Source: Chryseobacterium gleum (GTDB lineage: Bacteria; Bacteroidota; Bacteroidia; Flavobacteriales; Weeksellaceae). Taken from it: a stretch of 64,000 nucleotides of DNA. The notes under the pieces were generated by a model. The model was not told where the DNA came from and made no database searches. It saw only the letters and a list, made by a program, of their open reading frames with translations. Within the stretch, counting starts at the first letter, position 1. Each line of letters opens with the position of its first letter. Positions 16,849 through 26,014 of the stretch are shown here, in pieces. The translations under genes and the position numbers were made by a program. The DNA is taken from the NCBI RefSeq assembly GCF_900636535.1, contig NZ_LR134289.1, positions 3,296,001 to 3,360,000 on the forward strand, in the 5' to 3' direction.

Positions 16849-18582
16849 TTACAGCAGACCTTTAATATGTTTATAATTCGTTTTTACCGTTTCAAAAACC
16901 TCATCCATTTTGCCTCCCAGCATCAGCTGTGCCATAGACTTGGTCATTCCCATGATCTGGTCAAATTCAATCTTCGGAGGAAGGGCCAGAGCATTAGGAT
17001 TTGTAAAAATATTCAGAAGATAAGGTCCGTTATAATCCAGACATTCCTTGATAGCACTTTCTACATCTTCCGGCAAATGAACGTTTTTACCCGGATAACC
17101 CATGGCATGTGCTACCATCGCAAAGTCAGGATTAATCATATCTGTTTCATTATCGGGCATTCCGCCAACTTCCATTTCCAGTTTTACCATTCCCAGGGTT
17201 CTGTTGTTAAAAACAATCAGTTTTACGGGTAATTTATATTGAAAAATTGTCGCCATATCTCCTAATAACATAGATAGTCCGCCATCACCACACATCGCGA
17301 TAACCTGTTTCTCAGGATGAGCCAAAGCCGCTCCGATAGCCATTGGCATTGCATTTGCCATTGAACCATGATTAAATGACCCCAGCATTTTCCTTTCACC
17401 GGTTCCTGTAATAAATCTTGCTCCCCAAACACAGCACATTCCTGTATCTACTGTAAAAATAGCATCATGCTTAGCCAGCTTATCTAAAGTATGGGCAACA
17501 TACTCCGGCTGGATTGCATTTTCTTTTCCTGAATCTTTTACATACTCCAGCTGGCTTTCTTTTACTTTATCATAAAATGCAAGCTGCTCATTCAGAAAAT
17601 GGTCATCTGTTTTTTCTTCAAGCAGAGGAAGTAATGCTTTAATGGTTTCTTTGACATCGCCGGTAAGTCCCAATTCCAGTTTTGCCCTTCTTCCTAATCT
17701 TTCAGGGCTTTCATCAATCTGTACTATTTTATTTTTTACAGGCATGAATTTCTGATACGGGAAATCTGTACCCAGAAGAATCACCAGGTCAGCCTCATGC
17801 ATGGCATGATAGGCAGAAGGAAATCCCAGTAATCCTGTAAGCCCCACTTCATTCGGATTATTCGGCTGAATAGCCATTTTCCCACGGAATGAATATCCTA
17901 CAGGTGCTTTTAAAAGCTTTGATAATGCAATAACTTCTTCACTTGCTTCAGCAGCACCAATTCCGCAATATAATGTTACTTTTTTACTGCTGTTGATAAG
18001 TGATGACAAGCTTTTTAATTCACCGTCCGAAGGTCTTATGATCGGATTGGTTTTAAAGATCTGCGCTGAAGTAGTGGCTTCTTCTGCTTCCAGTTCCGAC
18101 ACATCTCCCGGAAGACCTATCACAGCAACTCCCTTTTTGGAAACAGCATGCTGAATAGCTGTCTGAACGGTTCTCTGTACCTGTTCCGGCCTTGTAATCA
18201 TTTGATTATAATAACTGCAGTCATCAAACAATTTTATGGTATTGGTCTCCTGAAAATAATCCATTCCCATTTCATCGCTGGGAATTGTAGAAGCAATAAC
18301 CAGCATCGGAACATGAGAACGATGTGCCTCATAAACCCCATTGATCAGATGAACGTGTCCTGGTCCGCAGCTTCCTGCACATACAGCCAGACCATCCAGC
18401 TCAGCTTCTGCTGCTGCTGCATAAGCACCTACCTCTTCGTGACGCACATGAATCCATTGGATACTGCTTTTTTTAACGGCAATATTCAGATGGTTAAGAC
18501 TGTCGCCGGTTACTGCATAAATTCTTTTCACATTGGCATTTTCGAGCATTTCAACAATCTGCTCTGCTATGTTTTTGGCCAT
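16849..18582 (-). CDS. poxB: Thiamine-pyrophosphate-dependent pyruvate oxidase/dehydrogenase (PoxB type)
   Basis: 577 aa from the ATG at 18582 (MAKNIAEQ); the ORF is open for 25 more codons but family length (about 570) favours the internal start. The order is an N-terminal Pyr domain with the TPP-activating glutamate region HEEVGAYAAAAEAELDG, a central domain, and a C-terminal PP domain with GDGGLSMLLGDMAT. Family members oxidise pyruvate to acetate and CO2 at the membrane with quinone as acceptor. The distinction from other TPP enzymes rests on overall similarity, so the exact reaction is likely but not proven. Confidence 0.85.
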   Translation of the reverse strand: MAKNIAEQIVEMLENANVKRIYAVTGDSLNHLNIAVKKSSIQWIHVRHEEVGAYAAAAEAELDGLAVCAGSCGPGHVHLINGVYEAHRSHVPMLVIASTIPSDEMGMDYFQETNTIKLFDDCSYYNQMITRPEQVQRTVQTAIQHAVSKKGVAVIGLPGDVSELEAEEATTSAQIFKTNPIIRPSDGELKSLSSLINSSKKVTLYCGIGAAEASEEVIALSKLLKAPVGYSFRGKMAIQPNNPNEVGLTGLLGFPSAYHAMHEADLVILLGTDFPYQKFMPVKNKIVQIDESPERLGRRAKLELGLTGDVKETIKALLPLLEEKTDDHFLNEQLAFYDKVKESQLEYVKDSGKENAIQPEYVAHTLDKLAKHDAIFTVDTGMCCVWGARFITGTGERKMLGSFNHGSMANAMPMAIGAALAHPEKQVIAMCGDGGLSMLLGDMATIFQYKLPVKLIVFNNRTLGMVKLEMEVGGMPDNETDMINPDFAMVAHAMGYPGKNVHLPEDVESAIKECLDYNGPYLLNIFTNPNALALPPKIEFDQIMGMTKSMAQLMLGGKMDEVFETVKTNYKHIKGLL

Positions 18583-18737
18583 AATTAGTCTGTTTTGGTG
18601 GTTATTTTTTGGTGAAAATAGTATTTGAGAAGAAAAAAATCTTCCTATCTCTATCAAATTTAGCTAATAAAGTTGAGACTCTATCCCTAATTCGATGTTA
18701 AAAAATTGTAATTTAATTTTGAATTCTTTTTCTATTG

Positions 18738-18770
18738 AAACCTCACGGGTTTTGAAAACCCGTGAGGTTT
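18738..18770. repeat. 33-nt near-perfect palindrome
   Basis: Arms AAACCTCACGGGTTTT and AAAACCCGTGAGGTTT around a single G, in the gap between poxB and lysA. I recall similar CCTnACnGGTTTT palindromes scattered between genes in Flavobacteriia, so this is probably a dispersed intergenic repeat. Confidence 0.7.
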
Positions 18771-18789
18771 AATTCCCCTGTAAAACAAA

Positions 18790-18812
18790 ACAGCCACCCA
18801 AAAGGCGGCTGT
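18790..18812 (-). terminator. Terminator after lysA
   Basis: Arms ACAGCC.CC and GG.GGCTGT; followed on the minus strand by TTTTGTTTT, 20 nt after the lysA stop. Confidence 0.8.
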
Positions 18813-18832
18813 ATGTTTATTATATTTGAGAA

Positions 18833-20035
18833 TTACATCCCTATTTCGATCTGATTTCTCAGCAGGTCTTCAAACTCATCTCTTTTACGGATCAAATGAG
18901 CTTTTCCGTCTAAGAATAATACTTCAGCTGGTTTTAATCTCGAATTAAAGTTTGAACTCATTTCAAAACCGTAAGCCCCTGCATTATGGAAGGCAAGAAT
19001 ATCACCTTCTCTTACCTCATTGAGTTTTCTGTCCCACGCGAATGTATCTGTTTCGCAGATATTTCCTACTACCGTATAGATTCTTTCTGCTCCTTTTGGA
19101 TTGGACAGGTTTTCAATCATATGGTAAGAATCATAGAACATTGGGCGGATAAGATGATTAAATCCTGAATTTACACCTACAAATACTGTAGCAGTAGTCT
19201 GCTTGATTACATTAGCTTTCACTAATAAATAACCACTTTTTCCTACTAAAAATTTTCCAGGCTCAAACCATAATTCAAATTTTTTACCGGTAGATTTTGA
19301 AAACTCAGAAATTACTTTTTCTACTTTTTTACCTAATGTTTTCACATCCGTTTCTTCCTCACTGTCCTGGTAAGGAATTTTGAAACCACTTCCCATATCC
19401 AGGTATTTCAGGTTCGGGAAATGTTCAGAAAGTTCCAGCATAATATCAAGAGCCTGCAGGAATACATCCGGATCTTTAATTTCACTTCCTGTGTGCATAT
19501 GAAGTCCTTCCACATTCAGATTCGTACTTTTCATCACTCTTTCGATATGACGAACCTGGTGAATGGAAATACCGAATTTACTGTCGATATGTCCCGTTGA
19601 AATTTTGTAGTTACCTCCAGCAAAAATATGCGGGTTTATTCTGACCAGAATAGGATATGAATTTCCGTATTTATTCCCGAACTGCTCAAGAATAGAAATG
19701 TTATCAATGTTGATATGAACTCCAAAAGTCATTGCTTCTTCTATTTCAGCCAGGTCAACACAATTGGGAGTAAACAATATCTTTTCTTTCGGAAATCCTG
19801 CTTTTAACCCGAGTTTAACTTCGTTAATAGATACACAATCCAAAGAAGCTCCCAGGTTCTTGACGTACTTAAGGATATTGATATTTGTCAAAGCCTTCGC
19901 TGCGTAGAAGAACTTAGTATGTTTTAAAAATGAAGAGGTAAGTTTTTCGTATTGAATTTTGATGGACTCTGCATCGTAAACATACACCGGGGTGCCAAAC
20001 TCATTGGCAATCTTTAATAATTCTTTTGAATTCAT
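18833..20035 (-). CDS. lysA: Diaminopimelate decarboxylase
   Basis: 400 aa PLP enzyme of the alanine-racemase fold that makes L-lysine from meso-diaminopimelate, the last step of the pathway. The PLP lysine is Lys47 in FFYAAKALTN. Other visible parts are HMHTGSEI, DMGSGFKIPY (Gly-rich phosphate loop), EPGKFLV and GNICETDTFAWDR with the active-site Cys. The upstream region carries a 23-codon leader ORF and a terminator hairpin directly before the start, suggesting control by lysine supply. Confidence 0.95.
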   Translation of the reverse strand: MNSKELLKIANEFGTPVYVYDAESIKIQYEKLTSSFLKHTKFFYAAKALTNINILKYVKNLGASLDCVSINEVKLGLKAGFPKEKILFTPNCVDLAEIEEAMTFGVHINIDNISILEQFGNKYGNSYPILVRINPHIFAGGNYKISTGHIDSKFGISIHQVRHIERVMKSTNLNVEGLHMHTGSEIKDPDVFLQALDIMLELSEHFPNLKYLDMGSGFKIPYQDSEEETDVKTLGKKVEKVISEFSKSTGKKFELWFEPGKFLVGKSGYLLVKANVIKQTTATVFVGVNSGFNHLIRPMFYDSYHMIENLSNPKGAERIYTVVGNICETDTFAWDRKLNEVREGDILAFHNAGAYGFEMSSNFNSRLKPAEVLFLDGKAHLIRKRDEFEDLLRNQIEIGM

Positions 20036-20051
20036 AATTTCATTTTAACAT

Positions 20052-20085
20052 AAAAAAAGGCAGATTCTTCGTAAAAGAGCCTGCC
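20052..20085 (-). terminator. Attenuator-type terminator in the lysA leader
   Basis: On the minus strand GGCAG and CTGCC arms, with inner TCTT/AAGA pairing, are followed by seven T residues (20052-20058), ending 16 nt before the lysA ATG. The ascending arm contains CTCTTTTA (20072-20079). This pairs perfectly over 8 bp with TAAAAGAG at 20113-20120, which includes the leader ORF stop codon. Pairing with the upstream element would break the terminator. Confidence 0.75.
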
Positions 20086-20117
20086 ACATTAATTATTTTT
20101 TATGCAAGACAACTCTT

Positions 20118-20189
20118 TTAAATATTCCAAACCTTAGAGAACCTTACAGCTCCCTTTTTTCCAGTTTTATTTTGTTTAAGATTTTGCAT
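20118..20189 (-). CDS. Putative lysine-rich leader peptide of lysA
   Basis: A 23-codon ORF (starts MQNLKQNKTGKK, ends SKVWNI) with five lysines at positions 5, 8, 11, 12 and 20. It lies about 14 nt after a -7 box TATTTTTG (minus strand, 20210-20217) and is preceded by GAAGCA. Its stop codon is the first part of the antiterminator strand TAAAAGAG. This is the geometry of ribosome-mediated attenuation: a ribosome finishing the peptide would cover the antiterminator strand and let the terminator form. Inferred from layout only. Confidence 0.5.
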   Translation of the reverse strand: MQNLKQNKTGKKGAVRFSKVWNI

Positions 20190-20209
20190 TGCTTCTATTT
20201 ATTTTTTTG

Positions 20210-20217
20210 CAAAAATA
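20210..20217 (-). promoter_or_regulatory. -7 promoter element of the lysA leader transcript
   Basis: TATTTTTG on the minus strand fits TAnnTTTG and sits about 20 nt upstream of the leader ORF. No clear -33 TTG is visible. Confidence 0.5.
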
Positions 20218-20295
20218 CTATTTATTTTTTTATTCTAAGAAAATGATTTGAACAGCTCTTCTTCTGAATAAAACGGTAAAGTGCTAATTTCTATA

Positions 20296-21519
20296 TTATT
20301 TTGGCAGTGGTAAGGTTTCAAAATCACCACGAAGCAAAGCCAGCTGTAATTCATTATTCAGATCTGTGGAGGACAGCTGAAGATCAATTTTCAGCTTCGC
20401 CAGCTTACTCAAAGTCTGAATCTGCGTAAACAGCTCATAGAAACCAAAAGAAACTACTTTTCCGTTTTCTATGATTAAAAATAATTTTTCACCAAGCTTT
20501 CTTCCCGGCCCCAGCCAGAGCTCATTCCTTTTTCTGAATTCAATTTTCTGTTTCAATGCGGAGAAATCATTAAACTCTTCCTGAGAGCCAATAAACTGAA
20601 CCGCTTTTGTTCCCTGGGTAAACGATCTGAATTTTAATACCGGTTTTTCCGTTTTATTGAGCTTGTTTTTTTCAACAACATATTTATTGTTTCTGAAATA
20701 AAGTCCGAATGGTAAAATTTCTTTCTTTTTGATATTCTTTGAATTCAGAATCAGTTTTGCAATAATATCTGTTCTGGTAAGCTCAAAATTGATCTGCTCA
20801 ACATCTTTCTGAATCTGCTCCCATTTTTTTGATTTGGAATTGAAAACCTTTTTTGAAAATTTGTTGATATCCTGAACATAATCCGAGAACATGATACGTC
20901 CTGCCTCATCCTGAAAGTATACAAATCCTTTATCATTAGGAAGATCCTGAGTAAGTTCCTTAATTTTATTGATATAGGTCTTGGCATTGGATTCTTCATG
21001 CTGCTTCTGAATAATTTCATTTTCAGTATCCTTGGAAATCAGCAATTTAAAGAGTTCCAAGGTGGCTCTTGCATCACCTTCTGCCCTGTGATGATTGGTC
21101 AAAGGAATTCCCAGCGACTTCACCAGCTTTCCCAACGAATAGCTTACCTCATCAGGTATCAGTTTTTTTGCTAACGGAATGGTATCTAAAGTATTGATTT
21201 TAAAATCATAACCAAGCCTTTTGAATGATTGGCGAAGCATTCTGTAATCAAAATCAATATTATGCCCTACCAAGGTTGTATTTTGAGTTATTTCGATGAC
21301 TCTTTTGGCAATTTCATGAAATTTCGGAGCCGTTTTGACCATTTTCGGGGTAATGCTGGTCAGTTTCTGTACAAAAGGAGTAATATCGCCTTCAGGATTT
21401 ACCAGAGAGATGAACTGATCGGTAATTTTCTGACCGTCATATCTGTAAATGGCGATATCTATAATGCATTCATTTCTATAACCTGCACCATTACTTTCTA
21501 TATCTATAATTGAATACAT
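20296..21519 (-). CDS. DEDDh 3'-5' exonuclease with degenerate GIY-YIG-like C-terminal region
   Basis: 407 aa. The N-terminal DnaQ/PolC-type exonuclease (about 1-165) has IDIESNG, LVGHNIDFDYRML and HHRAEGDARATLEL, giving the D-E, D, H and D residues. The C-terminal part begins GFVYFQDEAGRIMFSDYVQDI (about residue 198) and has QKDVEQINFELTRTDIIAKL, which follows the pattern of the UvrC/Cho GIY-YIG nuclease. The YVGKS and arginine positions are lost, so that nuclease is probably inactive. Such exonuclease-UvrC-like fusions are known in bacteria; the role here is probably DNA repair or processing. Confidence 0.85.
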   Translation of the reverse strand: MYSIIDIESNGAGYRNECIIDIAIYRYDGQKITDQFISLVNPEGDITPFVQKLTSITPKMVKTAPKFHEIAKRVIEITQNTTLVGHNIDFDYRMLRQSFKRLGYDFKINTLDTIPLAKKLIPDEVSYSLGKLVKSLGIPLTNHHRAEGDARATLELFKLLISKDTENEIIQKQHEESNAKTYINKIKELTQDLPNDKGFVYFQDEAGRIMFSDYVQDINKFSKKVFNSKSKKWEQIQKDVEQINFELTRTDIIAKLILNSKNIKKKEILPFGLYFRNNKYVVEKNKLNKTEKPVLKFRSFTQGTKAVQFIGSQEEFNDFSALKQKIEFRKRNELWLGPGRKLGEKLFLIIENGKVVSFGFYELFTQIQTLSKLAKLKIDLQLSSTDLNNELQLALLRGDFETLPLPK

Positions 21520-21665
21520 TGAATGTGTGTTAACTGCTGTTTGTCGTTCGTATTTAAACCCGATGTATTATTCCCCAATAAACCCGGCTTTACTATTAAT
21601 ATTATAAAGATAACCTGCTAAAATAACAAAAAATATATCAAAACAGAGCAGGTTATCCTTCAAAA

Positions 21666-23192
21666 TTATCTTCTTCTGCCTCCCAGACCAAACATTCCGA
21701 GGATCGCTTTTGCTCCTTCTCGCATTAATGTATTGGTAAAGGTACGGCCCGCTTTACTCTGTAATACCTGTTCAAACATTCCAGGTTCTTCTTTTACCGG
21801 TCTCGTTTTTTGTGTTGGTGATGGGTTTTGTGCAGCCTGCTCCATTCTGTTCGTAAGCATTTCATAAGCAGATTCTCTGTCAATAGCCTGCTCGTATTTG
21901 GCAACAAGTGCTGACTGAGCTGTAAGTTCAGAGATTTCTGCCTCGCTCAAAATATCCATTCTTGACTCGGGAGAGATCAGATAGGTATGAACCAATGGTG
22001 TAGGTATTCCTTTTTCATCCAAAGCCGTTACAAATGCCTCTCCAATCCCTAAATTCTGAATAAGGCTGGAGGCATCATAATATTCTGTTGTAGGATAATT
22101 TTCAACAGCTTTGGTGATTTCTTTTTTATCTTTTGCCGTAAAGCCTCTCAGTGCATGCTGTATTTTCAGTCCTAACTGAGAAAGCACATTTTCAGGCACA
22201 TCTCCTGGAATCTGAGTAATGAAGTAGATCCCCACTCCTTTGGAACGGATCAGCTTTACCATCGTTTCAATTTGTGAAAGAAGGGCTTTTGAAGCTTCAT
22301 CAAAAATAAGGTGCGCTTCATCAATGAATAATACAAGTTTTGGTTTTCCACTGTCTCCTTCTTCCGGGAAAGTCATATAAATTTCGGCAAAAAGCGAAAG
22401 CATAAATGTTGAAAAAAGCTGAGGCTTATTCTGAATATCTGATACTCTTAAAATATTGACAACTCCTTTTCCGTCTCTTGTTTCCAGTAAATCCTGAACA
22501 TCAAAACTTAATTCGCCAAAGAATCCGGCTGCACCCTGTTGTTCCAGGGCTACAATTGACCTTAAGATCGCTCCGAGAGAAGCTGGTGCGATAGATCCAT
22601 AATTGGCTGCAAGCTCGGCTTTTCCCTGTGCATTATCTGTTACATACTGTAATACTTTCTTCAAATCATTAAGATCAATCAAAGGAAGACCTTTATCATC
22701 ACAGTATTTGAAGACAATAGACATAATGCTTTGCTGAGTATCATTAAGCTCAAGGATTTTGCTTAATAAAACAGGACCAAATTCTGTAACAGTAGCTCTT
22801 AATTTTACGCCTTTCCCTCCGGAAATACTCATCAGCTCTACCGGAAATCCCTGCGGATTGTATGGAAGCTGTGTTTTAGCGTATCTTTCTTCAATAACAG
22901 GATTCATTTGTCCTGCTTCTGCAATTCCGGAGAAGTCACCTTTGATATCAAGGACCAATGAAGGAATTCCTGCATGGGAAAGCTGTTCTGCAAATACCTG
23001 TAGTGTCTTTGTCTTACCAGTTCCTGTTGCTCCGGCAATAAGACCATGGCGGTTAATTGTTTTCAAAGGGATTGTTACATTCACCTCGGGAACCACTTGT
23101 CCGTCAAGCATTCCTTTTCCTAATATAATGTGTTCTCCTTTCGGAGTATATCTAGCATTTAACTCTTCAATAAATTTTGCTTTGTCTGCCAT
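21666..23192 (-). CDS. HerA-like ATPase (DUF853 family)
   Basis: 508 aa FtsK/HerA-superfamily ATPase. Walker A is GATGTGKT (residues 54-61), Walker B is LVLFIDEAHL, and a sensor segment GIYFITQIPGDVP follows. The whole protein matches the DUF853 type (E. coli YjgR relatives). It is not beside a NurA nuclease or a Sir2/HerA defence partner, so a housekeeping role is more likely than a known defence system. It ends with a basic GLGGRRR tail. Confidence 0.88.
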   Translation of the reverse strand: MADKAKFIEELNARYTPKGEHIILGKGMLDGQVVPEVNVTIPLKTINRHGLIAGATGTGKTKTLQVFAEQLSHAGIPSLVLDIKGDFSGIAEAGQMNPVIEERYAKTQLPYNPQGFPVELMSISGGKGVKLRATVTEFGPVLLSKILELNDTQQSIMSIVFKYCDDKGLPLIDLNDLKKVLQYVTDNAQGKAELAANYGSIAPASLGAILRSIVALEQQGAAGFFGELSFDVQDLLETRDGKGVVNILRVSDIQNKPQLFSTFMLSLFAEIYMTFPEEGDSGKPKLVLFIDEAHLIFDEASKALLSQIETMVKLIRSKGVGIYFITQIPGDVPENVLSQLGLKIQHALRGFTAKDKKEITKAVENYPTTEYYDASSLIQNLGIGEAFVTALDEKGIPTPLVHTYLISPESRMDILSEAEISELTAQSALVAKYEQAIDRESAYEMLTNRMEQAAQNPSPTQKTRPVKEEPGMFEQVLQSKAGRTFTNTLMREGAKAILGMFGLGGRRR

Positions 23193-23330
23193 CTGATTGT
23201 TTTTAACTTATAAATATAAAATTTTTTGGAAAATTTGAGTAAGTAAAATAATATTAATGATTAAATTATATTTCACGTTCACTAAATTTATTATTTTAAT
23301 TTAGCCTTGAGAACAACATATATACCACAC

Positions 23331-24392
23331 ATGATTTTAATTAAGAAAATTCTACTTATTATTTTCGCTTTTTGCCTCTCCTTGTCTTTTTCCCAGAAAA
23401 GAAATGGGCCTGTCAGTTTACAGATAAAAGGAGACTATACCCACCTTCCCACATCAGCAGTTTTCCCTCTCTTATGGGCTGGTTTTCAAAGAGAGGAAAT
23501 AGTATCTTATGATCAACAAAACAAACATATTGTGGTAAGCTATGTGCAACAAAAAAATAAAAAAAGTAAAACCGTACTCACATTATATGTTTATCCTAAA
23601 AAATCTGTAGACAATCAGCTTTTACGGGATGAATTTGCCGTATATGAAACAGTTCTGAATCAAAACTCTAATAAAAGTGTAAATTTAAAACCTATGTTTG
23701 GAAACATCTCCAATGATAAGGTAAAAGTAAATTATATCTATTCCTTATTTGATCATGCAATGGGCGAACGTGATTTTTTCAAAGGGGTAAAATATACGGA
23801 TAAGAAATCTCTTCTCGCAATTTATGAATGTGGAGGATGGGGTTTTAAGATCAGAGTATCAAGTGATGAAATGACCAATGATCAACTAACTGAGCTTAAA
23901 ACCAAAGCTGAGACTGTTTTTAGCGTATTGGATATAGCCGCTCGTAAACCTCTTCCCATCAGCCATACTCCGGATATCATCTTATCCCCCGTAATCAAAA
24001 GAGATTCTATGATGATTAATGCTGTGATTACAGCAGCTGAGTCAAAAATAAAATGGCTGGGAGAGCATGCAGACAAAAAAGAACTTCTAACAGGATTCAA
24101 TGATATGAATATCGAATCTGAAATATATTCCATAGAGAAAATGGTAGAGTTTTATAAAGTCCATGAAAAGGATTGGCCTATGCATGCAGACACTAAGAAA
24201 TATTTTGATGAAATAATCAGCATCAAAGATAATGGAAAGATCAAGGATTATCTTTATGATAAGTACAACAGGCTGATACAATATGATGAAGGAGAAGGTA
24301 AAAAGGATGAATATCTTCAGTTCAAAACTGATAAAAACATCACGGAAAACACTAACGAAATTTTTTATAAAATTTATTATATCACCGAGTAA
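23331..24392 (+). CDS. Secreted protein of unknown function
   Basis: 353 aa from the ATG at 23331 (MILIKKILL), chosen over an upstream TTG because it opens directly into a signal peptide ending near SLSFSQ. No domain is recognised. The mature part alternates beta-like and charged helical stretches, with a segment around residues 190-260 rich in Lys/Glu. It stands alone between a divergent HerA-like gene and the CstB-like gene. Confidence 0.7.
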   Translation: MILIKKILLIIFAFCLSLSFSQKRNGPVSLQIKGDYTHLPTSAVFPLLWAGFQREEIVSYDQQNKHIVVSYVQQKNKKSKTVLTLYVYPKKSVDNQLLRDEFAVYETVLNQNSNKSVNLKPMFGNISNDKVKVNYIYSLFDHAMGERDFFKGVKYTDKKSLLAIYECGGWGFKIRVSSDEMTNDQLTELKTKAETVFSVLDIAARKPLPISHTPDIILSPVIKRDSMMINAVITAAESKIKWLGEHADKKELLTGFNDMNIESEIYSIEKMVEFYKVHEKDWPMHADTKKYFDEIISIKDNGKIKDYLYDKYNRLIQYDEGEGKKDEYLQFKTDKNITENTNEIFYKIYYITE

Positions 24393-24584
24393 ATGAATTG
24401 CCTGCTTATGAGTTAAACATGATATAAAACAGCATTCGTAAATTCACTTTATATAAGGCATTCTTTTTGCTAAAAAAGTAATGTAAATTTTAACAAGTAT
24501 TGAAAGAAACTATCAATGGAATTTAACATTTCATTTAGAATTCATCTAATACTTCGTATCTTTAACTCATTAAAAAAAGACCCA

Positions 24585-25994
24585 ATGAAAATTGAACAAA
24601 TATATACGGGCTGTCTGGCTCAGGGTGCCTATTATATTGTATCAGAGAATGAAGCTGCCATTATTGATCCTTTAAGAGAGGTTAAACCTTACTTGGATCG
24701 TCTGGAAAAAGACAATGTCACTTTAAAATATATTTTTGAAACCCACTTCCATGCAGACTTTGTATCAGGACATTTGGATTTAAGCAAGAAAACTGGTGCT
24801 CCGATTGTTTATGGACCTACAGCGGCTCCTGAATTTGAAGCTATTATTGCAGATGATAATCAGATTTTTGAAATTGGGAAAGTAAAAATAAAGGTTTTGC
24901 ACACTCCTGGTCACACCATGGAAAGCAGCACTTACCTTTTAATAGATGAAAATGGTGTTGAAACAGCAATCTTTACAGGTGACACGTTGTTTTTAGGTGA
25001 TGTCGGAAGGCCTGATCTTGCACAGAAGGCAACCAACCTTACGCAGGAAGATCTTGCAGGTATTCTTTATGACAGTCTTCAGAGCAAAATCATGCCATTG
25101 GATGACAGCATCACGGTTTACCCGGCTCATGGAGCAGGTTCTGCCTGCGGAAAGAATATGCAGAAGGAAACGGTAGATATTTTAGGAAACCAAAAGAAAA
25201 CCAATTACGCCCTTAACCAACCGGATAAAGCATCTTTCATCAGAGAGGTTCTTGATGGTTTAACAGCACCACCGAAATATTTCGGAATGAATGTCGCATT
25301 AAACAAGGGAGGTTATGAAAGCCTTGATGTTGTAATGAACAAAGGACTGCATCCTGTTGAACCGGAAGATTTTGAAGCCGTAGCGGAAGAGACAGGAGCA
25401 TTAATTTTAGATACGAGAGGACCTGCAGACTTTCATAAAGGCTTTGTTCCCAATTCCATCAATATTGGGCTGAAAGGAGACTTCGCTCCATGGGTAGGAA
25501 CTCTTATTGTTGACGTGAAACACCCTCTGTTACTGGTAACCGATGAAGGAACTGAAGAAGAAGTTATTACCAGACTGAGCAGAGTAGGATTTGATAATGT
25601 AGTAGGCTACCTGAAAGGAGGATTTGAAAGCTGGAAAAATGCAGGGAAGGAAACTGATGAGATCAGAAGAATTTCCCCTGCTGAATTTGCAGAACAGTTT
25701 ACTGAAGATGCTACAGTAATTGATGTAAGAAAACTGACTGAATACTCGGCCGAACACATTGACAACGCATACAATAAGCCATTAGATGCCATCAGTGACT
25801 GGGCACGTACTATTGATGACTCTGAACATTTCTTCCTTCATTGTGCAGGCGGATACAGAAGCATGATTGCAGCAAGTATTCTTAACTCACACGGTATCAG
25901 GAATTTTACTGAAGTAGAAGGAGGTTTTAACGGGATAAAAAAAACGGAAAAATTCCCTACTTCGGATTTTGTATGCCAGTCCAAAACTTTTTAA
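24585..25994 (+). CDS. CstB-like persulfide dioxygenase with two rhodanese domains
   Basis: 470 aa from the ATG at 24585 (MKIEQIY). A metallo-beta-lactamase-fold dioxygenase (about 1-235) has THFHADFVSGH, HTPGHTMESS and GDTLFLGDVGRPDL. Rhodanese repeat 1 (about 260-350) lacks the catalytic Cys (VTDEGTEEE in its loop). Repeat 2 (about 365-465) keeps it in LHCAGGYRS. This MBL plus inactive plus active rhodanese order is that of CstB, which oxidises persulfides to thiosulfate. The thioredoxin gene 20 nt downstream fits handling of protein or low-molecular-weight persulfides. Confidence 0.87.
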   Translation: MKIEQIYTGCLAQGAYYIVSENEAAIIDPLREVKPYLDRLEKDNVTLKYIFETHFHADFVSGHLDLSKKTGAPIVYGPTAAPEFEAIIADDNQIFEIGKVKIKVLHTPGHTMESSTYLLIDENGVETAIFTGDTLFLGDVGRPDLAQKATNLTQEDLAGILYDSLQSKIMPLDDSITVYPAHGAGSACGKNMQKETVDILGNQKKTNYALNQPDKASFIREVLDGLTAPPKYFGMNVALNKGGYESLDVVMNKGLHPVEPEDFEAVAEETGALILDTRGPADFHKGFVPNSINIGLKGDFAPWVGTLIVDVKHPLLLVTDEGTEEEVITRLSRVGFDNVVGYLKGGFESWKNAGKETDEIRRISPAEFAEQFTEDATVIDVRKLTEYSAEHIDNAYNKPLDAISDWARTIDDSEHFFLHCAGGYRSMIAASILNSHGIRNFTEVEGGFNGIKKTEKFPTSDFVCQSKTF

Positions 25995-26014
25995 GATCAT
26001 AAAAAACTAAACCT

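Noticed and set aside
16849..18657. Upstream start for the pyruvate oxidase giving 602 aa
   Set aside because: The first 25 residues have no family similarity; the ATG at 18582 gives the normal length and N-terminus.
21666..23192. HerA-based antiphage defence system
   Set aside because: No NurA, Sir2 or DUF4297 partner is adjacent, and the protein is of the common DUF853 type.
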